22,522 nucleotides of DNA from Cymbomonas tetramitiformis (lineage: Eukaryota; Chlorophyta; Pyramimonadophyceae; Pyramimonadales; Pyramimonadaceae): assembly GCA_001247695.2 (NCBI GenBank), contig LGRX02028860.1, positions 1-22,522 of the forward strand, read 5' to 3'. Below, one piece after another: positions 1 to 9,400 of the stretch. The position numbers and the translations under genes were made by a program. Position 1 is the first letter of the stretch; every line of letters starts with the position of its first letter. The notes beneath the pieces are model-generated. The model ran no database searches, was not told the origin of the DNA, and saw nothing but the letters and a program-made list of their open reading frames with translations.

Positions 1-221
1 AACAAGGGTAAGTAGGGCCCTACCTATCATGTATCTATACTCAATTACTAGTCAGGTAAGGCCATGTTTATACATAAACAAGGGTAAGTAGGGCCCTACC
101 TATCATGTATCTATACTCAAGTACAGGGTAAGTATGGCCATGTTTATATATAAACAAGGGTAAGTAGGGCCCTACCTATCATGTATCCATGCTCAAGTAC
201 AGGGTAAGTATGGCAATGTTT
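1..221. repeat. Left subterminal array of 76-bp units with alternating palindromes
   Basis: Three units begin at 1, 77 and 153, giving an exact 76-bp period; the third is partial. Each full unit holds GTAGGGCCCTAC, a perfect 12-bp palindrome, followed about 44 bp later by a GGCCATGTTTA motif. The same unit recurs in intron 2 of the transposase gene (about 4761-4920), in the right terminal region (10711-10975), and inverted at 20230-20490. In CACTA elements, subterminal repeats are transposase-binding sites; that role is inferred here. No gene is seen between this array and the stop codon at 267. Confidence 0.85.
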
Positions 222-266
222 GAATGATTTTTCAATTAAAAATATTTACTGAAAGTGTACATTTTT

Positions 267-2470
267 CTATTTTCTGCTCCTCTTGTTCCCTTTCACTGCA
301 GGACTGTCTACATTTCTCTTATTTTTGCCTTTTTCAGAAGGAGAAGGAGCCTCTTCCTTCTCGTCCTCGTCCTCGTCCTCCTCTTCATCCCCCTTTTCGG
401 GCGCATCATCATCCGCCGGGGGTACATAGTCCCCATCCTCCTCGTCCTCGTCCTCGTCCTCCGCGGAGGTTCCCGCCGGTTTAGGCACTTTCAGCCCGTC
501 GGGCTTCCCGGAGTGGTAGTACAACAACTCCTTTCCGTCGTCGTACCTTTGTGTTGCTTGCTCCCATGGCACGCAACACAAGAGGCTCCCCGTAGCGAAC
601 CTCCCCTTGAGGAAGTCATCGAGGTGCCTCTTGAACTCTGCCTTCTCAGGCACTTTTTCCTCCACCTGTCCGAACAGGTAGAGTAGTGCCTTTTTGACCC
701 GGTCCTGGTGGACCGGGTCGTACAGAGTCCAATGGAACTCCGTGATCTGCAAGCACACGCGTAAGTTAGTTCGAAGTGTAAACATGTCCGAATATGGCCA
801 TGTTTAAGCGGTTTCGTAGGAAAACATTGCAGGTAGGGCCATGTTCGGGTCTTACCTTGATGCACAGCTGGTCGCGTGGGAGCCCCGCCACCTGGTGCCC
901 AAAGTGCCATGCCGGCTTCTTGGGCACCGTCTCCACCACCACCCCGCAGAGCAGGGGGGTGTGGACCTGCGGGGTGAGGTCGTCCTTGTACCAAGAGGTG
1001 GGAACATCGGGTGTCCCCGCCTTCCACCTCTTCTCCTCATCCTCCACCTCGTGGTCCTCGCTAGCCATGAGCAAGGCGTGGTCGCCGACCTTGAGGCGGC
1101 CGTGCTCAAGCACCTCCTGTTCGGCCGCCCGCTTTCGGGCTTCGGCCACCTTGAGCCCTTGGCGCTTGGGCGCCATGGGCTCCTTGCCCTTGCCCGCCAT
1201 GGCCTCCTTGCCCTTGCCCGCCATGGCCTCCTTGCCCTTGGGCCCGGCCTTCTCCTTGCCCTTGGGCTCGGCCTTCTCCTTGCCCTTGGGCTCGGCCTTC
1301 CCCTTGCCCCTGGCCTCCTCCTCCTCCTCCTTGGCGTCGATAAGATCCCGCAGGATTGCCTTCCGATCCTCTGCTGCCACGACCAACACTAAGTTAGTTT
1401 CAAACATGGCCATGTTTGCATAGGTAGTGTGTAAACATGGCCTTACTTGTATAGTACTTCTGTACTAAACGGTGCGAACAGGGCCTTACTTGCACATAAG
1501 AAACGAAGAACTTATCACAAAACTTATTTCAAGCAAAGAACGCACCTTCCGTTGGGACGTCGCCGTTCTGGGTCAAACTCGCAGCCTCCACCCCGGCCTT
1601 GATCTCGGCCGTTGTGGGTTGGCCTTTCTTTTGGGAAAACACCTCCACGTTGGCGGTGGTGTATGCATGCCCGGGTATGTTGCATACCCAGACATGCACC
1701 TCCCCCGCCTTGAGGCGCCACCTCCCCCACTTGTGACGGCGCCTCAAATTTGCATCAAGGTGGACAACTTCATATGCTGGTTGTCCCCACTTGAGCCCAA
1801 CGTGGCGGTGAGGGGCATTAGTTCCGCCATTCGACGGCGGAACCTATCCCTAGCCAGGGTCTGTTTATCCAGACCCTGGAAGGGATTTACATGCCCCTTC
1901 ACCACCATATCGTCTGTGAAATCAAACACAAACACCCCACACGTTAGCATCTGAACTTCCTGCGACAGGACAACATTAAACACAAGCAGGACACTACCCA
2001 AACATTGCCCTATTTACGCAGTGTACACCCCCTGCCTACAACTGGAAGGTGGGCGAACAGGGCTGTGTTCGTGCAATGTTCTAACACCCTAGCAAGTGTT
2101 TTTCAAGCAGGATTTCGGCTGGGTTACTCACGGAAGACGTCTCTCCTGTGTTGCGCCGCCTCCTTCCCCTCCTTTTTTGCGCTTTCTGAAGATTTTTAAC
2201 TGAATCCCCTGTGGACTTCACCTTGGCCATCGCAAGGGCGAAGCGGTCAAGCCCACTCCCCTTCTTGCTTTCGGCCCCCGGATCCTCCTCCTCCTCCTCC
2301 TCCTCCTCCTCGTCCTCGTCCGTGTCCTCGGAGCCACCGCTCTCGGAGTCGGACGCATTTAAAAGCGCATACTTGCGCTTGTATTGCCGGTACTTTTCCT
2401 TGTCCGCGAGCTTGCCCATTTTCGCGCGGGCAGATTTAAATTGGTCGTAGGATAACATGCCGCTCGGCAT
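267..2470 (-). CDS. Unrecognised acidic, Lys/Glu-rich protein encoded by the transposon (four exons)
   Basis: Proposed exons on the minus strand are 2470-2132, 1959-1546, 1370-856 and 746-267. The splice sites are GT-AG (donors GTGAGT, GTGCGT and GTAAGA; acceptors ending CGCAG, GCAG and TGCAG). Exon 1 (113 codons) has a long Glu/Asp run and a basic KRRGRRRR stretch. Exon 3 has tandem KGKE-type repeats. Exon 4 ends with Asp/Glu tracts and a basic tail KGNKRSRK that could direct nuclear import. Exon joins 1/2, 2/3 and 3/4 are locally in frame, but exon 2 is 414 nt and switches frame between about 1800 and 1850, consistent with one missing base, an unrecognised splice or an assembly error. With that break ignored the product is about 580 aa. 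No family is recognised. By position it could be a DNA-binding partner of the transposase, as TNPA is for TNPD, but this is inference only. Confidence 0.6.
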
Positions 2471-2497
2471 TTTTCAAATCACTTACGTTTCTAGGGA

Positions 2498-2603
2498 GGG
2501 AGGTGGTGCTTCGCAGGCAGCAGTAAATTTTAGCCTTAAAACGGTATCGCTCGCTTTAATAAACCGTTTTGACTACTTCCTGCAAGGTAAAGCACCACCT
2601 CCC
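2498..2603. repeat. Inverted repeat with 14-bp arms, nested stem inside
   Basis: Arms GGGAGGTGGTGCTT (2498-2511) and AAGCACCACCTCCC (2590-2603) are perfect complements. A shorter pair, AAAACGGT and ACCGTTTT, lies inside. It sits just upstream of the minus-strand start codon at 2470, so it would be in the promoter or 5' leader of that gene. Confidence 0.75.
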
Positions 2604-2883
2604 GCCCTCGTATCCGTTCCACGCAGTACGCCGCCTGCGTTTCCGTGGATCGATGAGAAGGGGAAGGGAAGCGGGATTCGCGGTCACTCGAGGTCAACGC
2701 ATTTCGTATTCGCATCGGACGCCCAATTTGAAATTACTTTGGCACTTTCGATCGCCAGGCGTTGGATTCGTCGATCAGTCGGATTCGAATCGCGCCGCGC
2801 GCATGACCATGCCCCAGGGCAACGCAAGTTTCCGTCGTCTTCTAGTTTTGTTTTTTGTTCTCGCAAGTTGAAGTTCCACATAA

Positions 2884-2911
2884 TAAAGGCCTTTTTTTCC
2901 AAAGGCCTTTA
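2884..2911. repeat. Perfect 11-bp stem with 6-nt loop
   Basis: TAAAGGCCTTT (2884-2894) is followed after TTTTCC by AAAGGCCTTTA (2901-2911). Each arm is close to palindromic in itself, so cruciform or dimeric protein binding are both possible. It lies between the two divergent genes. Confidence 0.8.
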
Positions 2912-3108
2912 CAACCTTTCAACAAACCGTTTTCACCATTGTAGTCTCCGCCCAAGCCCCCTTCTTTTGAGCTCAACTTTGTTTTTTCACCAAAATGACC
3001 GATTTTTTTGGCACGCCCGCCTGCACCCTAAGGTATGGTCTAGACATGACCATGTTTGGGTCGTTTCCCCACTGGGTTTTGCATTTGGGGCATTGATTTG
3101 GGCTATGT

Positions 3109-3211
3109 GCGCCGCGGAAGATGTCTACCTTGTGTTCGCGTGAATGCTGTTCGAACCGGGCCATACCAGGGCAATTCTACTCAGGTACAAGGTAAACATC
3201 TTCCGCGGCGC
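3109..3211. repeat. Inverted repeat with 25-bp arms, one mismatch
   Basis: Positions 3109-3133 (beginning GCGCCGCGGAAGATGT) and 3187-3211 (ending ACATCTTCCGCGGCGC) are complementary across 25 bp with one mismatch, separated by 53 bp. The spacer contains CGGGCCATACC and GGGCAAT half-sites related to the element's palindromes. Confidence 0.85.
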
Positions 3212-3227
3212 AACACAACGTGGTTTG

Positions 3228-3344
3228 CCTTGTTTTACTGCCAACATTGCCCAAAAATGGCCAAGTTTGCCACGTGTTTTTAAACACAGATCAAACATGG
3301 TCCGTTTTATGTACGTCTTGCCCAATGTTGGCAGTAAAACAAGG
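3228..3344. repeat. Inverted repeat with perfect 22-bp arms
   Basis: Positions 3228-3249 (core TTGTTTTACTGCCAACATTG) and 3323-3344 are perfect complements separated by 73 bp. The arm resembles the terminal-region sequence at 11700-11720, so the intergenic region may contain a rearranged piece of the element's own end. It lies about 130 bp upstream of the transposase start. Confidence 0.85.
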
Positions 3345-3471
3345 CTAACAAGGCCGTGTTTCACCATCTCGGCCGTTGAAACTGCTTAGGTAGGGCCATG
3401 TTTACGCCATACTTATGATGGTACAGCAAGTTACGTACGTGGGCAAAAGCGGTGTGCAGGCACAATAGGCG

Positions 3472-6400
3472 ATGACATCCCGCGCACAGAGATTGGCGCA
3501 AGGTGGGATTCCGGAGGAGAGACGGAGGGTCAATCCCGCGAAAAGAGCCACTGTTGCATATCGCTTGGCAAATTCTCCGGGTGAGGGCGATGGGTTGACG
3601 ACGCCGCCGCGTGCGGACGATGCCTTCAAGAGGCAACGTGTCCTCGAATGGGATGCCAATCCCACGAATGGGTTTATAGATTTAATTGAGGAACTCTTTT
3701 GGGATGGAATCATTCTGACGGAAGAATACGACAATCATCCGGCACGCGCCACCTTCACTGACATTGAACGCGACGGCATGACCGGGTAGGGCCCTACCTG
3801 CCTTGCTCTCGGGACGAACCCGGGGTGGGCATTGCCCTACCTGCGATGGGAAGGGGCCAGGTATGGCCGTGTTTTGACGTGTTCGCTGTAGGTCGGACCG
3901 AAAAGCACGGAAATTCCTGCCACATGCGACCTTGCGCGCCGGAGGCCCTGGCCAAATTTTTGCTTTCCCTACCTCGCCTGTGTGATGTTAAACTTTCATT
4001 GTGGTTCGTCGACTAAGGGGTGCTGCGGCACGATTACGGTACGGGTAGGGCCCTACCTGCCTTGCTCTCGGGACGAACCCGGCGCGAGCATTGCCCTACC
4101 TGCAATGGGAAGGGTTCAGGTATGGCCATGTTTGGCCGTGTTCGCTGTAGGTCGGACCGAAAAGCACGGAAATTCCTGCTACATGCGACCTTGTGCGCCG
4201 GAGGCCCTGGCCAAATTTTTGCTTTCCCTACCTCGCCTGTGTGATGTTAAACTTTCATTGTGGTTCGTCGACTAAGGGGTGCTGCGGCACGATTACGGTA
4301 CGGGTAGGGCCTTACCTGCCTTGCCCTCGGGACGAACCCGGGGCGAGCATTGCCCTACCTGCAATGGGAAGGGGTCAGGTATGGCCATGTTTGGCCGTGT
4401 TCGCTGTAGGTCGGACCCCCATGCCGAAGACATTGCAGCAACAGCTATTACTTCGCCCCCATGTACCCATACACCCAACTCCGAAGCCAACTCCGACCGC
4501 CGCGACATGGACTCAGACGACTCCATGCTGCCAGGTCAGCGGTCAAACAAGGACTCGGACGACTCCTCGTTGCCAGGCTTGCTTTCAAGCACTGCCTCCG
4601 ACAACTCCTCCTTGCCAAGCCAGCGCTCAGACACGGACTCGGACGACTCATCGTTGCCAGACCTGCATTCAGGCAGTGACTCGGACGATTCCTCGTTGGC
4701 AAGCCAACTTTCGGATCCAAGGTGACATTCCGTAAGCTTGATTGCGTGCTGCATTATGCAAGGACATGTTTATACATAAACAAGGGTAAGTGGGGCCTTA
4801 TCTACCATGTGTCTATACTCAAGTACTGATCAAGCATGGCCATGTGTATACATTAACAAGGGTAAATAGGGCCCTACCTATCACGTATCTATGCTCAAGT
4901 CCTGATCAGACATGTCCATTGCTGAAACGATGTGGGCATGGCCCTACTAACACATTTCTGATTCTTTTGCAACAGGCAACGCAATGTCACCATCCATTCC
5001 TTCATGCCCCATTCAGGCGAAGAGAAGAAAACGGTGTGCATGCCGCAAGAGTTTTTCGACATGGTGGCAAATGCGAAGGGCCACCGTTCGAGAATATGGG
5101 AGTGCATCGCCGATACACTCTACCTAGAGGACCATCCGGCGAACATCGAGTATGCCGGCCACCGTTGGGCATTGGAACCTCCCGTCCACCGAAATCTTGC
5201 CATGATCAAAGACGCGATTTTGAAAGTGGTGAGGGACGACGACATTTGTATGGCTCCGCCGGACGAGTTGAATTTGACCAAGTCCGAGCAACCCACTTTG
5301 GATGACCACGACTCCATCAAGAGCAAGGATGTCACGAGTTCCGACGACGCCAGCCCCGATGCCGATGCCCCCCCCTCCCCACACCCGATGATGCTCTTGG
5401 CCTCCGATGCCGACTCTCCGATCTCCGAGGCCGTGGCCCAAGACGATTCCCGTGCCGATGCCACCACCTCCGCACACCCGATGATGCTCTTGGCCTCCGA
5501 TGCCGACTCTCCGATCTCCGAGGCCGTGGCCCAAGACGATTCCCGTGCCCATGACGCAGACACCGAACCCATCGTCCGCGAGGTAGCCGACGAGGCCATA
5601 ATGTGTACTCCGCTAAACCCGGCGTTCCCACACCCTATAGCCAGGTATGGTTTCAAACCCGGTGTAAACATGGCGCTGTTTGTATATGTTCTTTGGAATA
5701 CACAAGGTAAGCATGGCCATGTTCGTACGCGGTTTCGTGCAGACGCCGCCGCGGAGGTGTGGAGAACGGTCCACGCGCAAGGGACGCGCAAAAGAAGCCA
5801 TGTGGTTGCAATCGTTGCGTGGAGAACAACATCACCAAGGAAGTGTCAACGAGAACCATCTACACACACAAAAGGCTTTACGGTTGGCATGTACCTCCAC
5901 AACCGGATCCGGATGCCGTGCTTCCTCTTAGGCCGCCTACCCCACATGATTCTACCGAACCTACTTTGGAGACGGATGAAGAGATGGATGAATTCGGAGA
6001 GAAGGATTGGGGAGGGGGGTCTATAGGAGATGCCGATGGTCGCGGCATATCCCCGATCCCTCCACGTTCCCCCTTCCCGCCTGAGCCAGCAGGTGAGAAC
6101 CTATTGAACATGGCCATACCTGCCTTGTATAGCTTCAGGTAATTGGCGAACATGGCCATGTTTGCCTAATACCTGCCCAACGTGCTCGTTGCTGTCGCCT
6201 CCCCAACTCGGCAAGAACGTGACGACACCGCCTGTTTTCACGTGAGCGTGACCTCCACACGCACGAACGAGGAGCTCCTCAAAATCGAGTATGAGTGGGA
6301 GAAGATGATGTATTTCCTCAACCACATCGAAGGCATTGACTTCGACGAGTACGAAGGGTGGATGAAACCCGGCAATTTCGACGATATGTATCCGGAGGAT

Positions 6401-9400
6401 GACGTGCACATCTCTCTTCATTGCGGCAACCAGTCATGGGATGTGGCATTTCCTATCGTGGAGTGCCTTGTGGGAGTGCGATCGCACCCAATGTTCATCC
6501 CCCATCGAGATGATGGCATGAGTGGTACCGCACACGAGGCGAATGACGAGGAGATGGATGTAATCAACGAGATACTAAAGAGCTTGGAGGAGATGGTAAA
6601 GGTGCGACCTGAAAATAACACAACAACCGCGGTGTCGCTTGCTGCTGCTGCACTTTGAGTTAATGTGGTTTCAGGTGAGGTTTAAGGTGAGGATATGCAC
6701 TGGCTAATAAGGTACTGGGCAGACATGGCCATGTCTTGCCATTTCAAAATGTAAACAAGGCCATGTTTGCACAGTTACGTGGCAATGTCCGTCCCATTTC
6801 TAAAGGTGGTGTCAGTTTCGCAGGATGCTTCTGGTAAGGAAAACCATGCCTTCATGCTCATGCTCGATCTCTTGGAATGGAACTTGGAGCATGGCCTTAG
6901 TCAAGGATCCTTTAACGACTTGTTGGAGATACTTCGTCTAAATTTGCCGAAGATGTTCCCGGAGGGCACTCTACCGAAGAACTACCAAGAGGCCATAGGA
7001 CATCTATCCATGTATGGCTTGCCTTCTAAGTCGGTGGACATCTGTGTAAATGGATGTTGCAGCTTCGACGGAGAGCACGCAATGTGCCGGACATGCTCGA
7101 CGTGTGGCGCCGATAGATGGGCCCCGGAGATGCTCGAGAAGCCGTTGGCGAGCCGGAGAGGAAAGTCCACGTTTTATTATTGGAACCTCCCGGATCTTCT
7201 CAAAAGGAATTTTGCGCACCCGGAGCTTTGCGTGGACATGCAAGCGCACGCCCGCCATATTCCATGCGACTTGACCAAGGAGGCGATGGGAACTATGTGG
7301 GGTAAGTGAAATTTCCAGTTCCCGATTGTGAAAGGAATGCCCTTTGAAAGCCTACTGAACATGGCCATATTTGGGCCCTATCCCTCTGGAAACCTACTGA
7401 ACATGGCCGTATCCGGGCCCTGTCTTTCTAGAAACCTACTGAACATGGCCATACTTACCTGTTTATCGCAGACAGTCCTGCATGGAGGCAACGGTGGGAA
7501 AGGTACCCCAAGTTCTTCAGCGATCCCCGCAACGTGGTGATCTTAGGATGTGCGGATGGCGCCACGGTGTGGAAGGACCTGCGCGGAGTTTTCCCGGTGA
7601 CGTTTCAATACCTCAATATGCACCCCACCATCCGCGGCAAGTTCGTGAACATGGAGGTGTTTGGGATATGTAGCGGCTCGAAGCCAAAAAGCACGCAACC
7701 TATCTACGAGCTATTTGTGGACCAGCTGCTGGAGTTATGGGATGGCGTGCCGTGCTACGACATCGTGAAAAAGGAAACCTTCAACTTGAGGTGCATGTTG
7801 TTTAAGATGTTGTTTGACATCAAAGGTTTGATGGATGGCGCTTGTCGCAAGGATGTGGGGGCGTACATGGCTTGCATTGCATGCAACCTGCAAGGTTGGC
7901 GATCTAGCATCTTCAAGGGGATGCGGTATACCTTCCGCACGGAAGCCGAGCCTGGTAAACAACCTTCTCTGGTATTCCCTTGATGTACTGCACGCAAGCG
8001 ACAGATATTGGTTAAGTATGGCCATGCTGTGCTAGTTTTTTCATAGACATGGCCATACCCACGTGTAGACATGACCGGATATGGCCATGTTCGGACGGCT
8101 TCGATGATGGGTAGGGCAATGTTCACCCTGTTGCATCGCAGGTCCCGCAGAGTTTCAAAAGAGAACGGATGCCGAGATACGGCACCACGCGGCGCAGCAC
8201 CAAACGCTTAAGGAAAGCGGACACTTCACGATGAAGGATCTCGAGACGATGATAAAAGCTACCGGTATAAAATTTCCTTCGGAATTCTCACGCTTGCCGT
8301 ATTGGGATGAGGCCAAGGACTACCTCATCGACTTGATGCACTTGATCAAGAATCTTGGAGAGCACGTCCTTGACGCCGTGATGGGAACTGACTTTGACAA
8401 GAAAACGCGAACGTGGGCGAAATCTCAAGGCAATAAACCCACATGGTGGGCAACTGGTATTTTCCCCTTTCCATAGGCCTGACCCGACGTGAACCCATCC
8501 AGCGAAACCTATGTAAACATGGCTGTGTCCAGCCGTTTTGGCTTATGAACATGCTTGAACATGGCCATATGTAGGCAGTTCTGTCCGGTTTGTTCAAAAG
8601 TTTAGCATCCATACGTGAATTATGGTCGGGTCCGACACTTGAGCAGATGCGAATGGCAACTACACCAAAAGGACATCCCCTTGGCAGATTGTCGACGTGC
8701 GCACGGCTACGGGAAGGTGCTTGAAGAGAGCCGAGGAATTCGCGAGAGAGGAAGTTGGCTTTCCACGGGAATGGGGAGCGGGTCAATGGAAATTGTTGAA
8801 ACTGTCTTCAGACGGAAACGCAAAGAAGCTAAAAGCCCACGAATATTTGGTGATGTTCAGAAATGGACTTTTCGCGATCCTCGCGGCATGGCCAAGGGAC
8901 GATGACTCACCCAATGCACTCGCACGTTTGGTGGGGCAACTTTCAACGATAGTCCGGGAAATCACGGCCCACGAGATCGATCTGAAGGTGCGGTTCTCTG
9001 GTACCTTGCTCTCATGTTCCCTGTCGCGGCACCAAGAATTTACATTTTGTGTGAAGGCTGAATGCACATGGCGATGCCCACCTAGTTTACAGAGTGAACA
9101 TGGCCATACTTGACCATTATCCCTTAGGAACATGGTTAGACATGGCCATACCCGTTCATGACCTTCTAGGAACATGGTGGGACATGGCCCTACCTACATA
9201 TTGTTGATGGTGAACATGGGGATTCAGGAGCTGCCGACACTTGACAAGTACATTAGAGAGTGGCTCGTCACCATGGAGAGCTCGCGACATGGGACGAGCC
9301 CTCACTGGTGGGTCCTCAACACACATCTATTGTGTCACGTGGTAGACCAACTTCGAGACCTCGGGCCGGTTCGCGAGTATTGGATGTTCGTATTCGAGTC

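Larger units (their letters stand above)
2471..3471. promoter_or_regulatory. Divergent intergenic region between the two transposon genes
   Basis: About 1 kb separates the proposed start codons of the minus-strand gene (2470) and the transposase (3472), so both promoters should lie here. No convincing ORF is seen. The stretch holds four inverted repeats, listed separately, and one degenerate ACATGACCATGTTT site near 3046. The motif TTTTACTGCCAACATTG also appears, with one change, in the terminal region at 11701-11717. The promoter role comes from gene layout; no TATA box was assigned. Confidence 0.55.

Noticed and set aside
794..1423. Long plus-strand frame opposite the left gene
   Set aside because: It is a Leu/Ser/Pro-rich mirror of the KGKE and Glu repeats of exon 3 on the other strand, whose splice sites are well supported.
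2457..3143. 228-codon plus-strand frame in the divergent spacer
   Set aside because: Composition is not protein-like (many Phe/Ser/Arg from T-rich and repeat DNA) and it spans several inverted repeats; treated as non-coding.
5120..5791. 223-codon minus-strand frame
   Set aside because: It lies opposite transposase exon 3 and its 93-bp duplication, and crosses the splice site; no family features.
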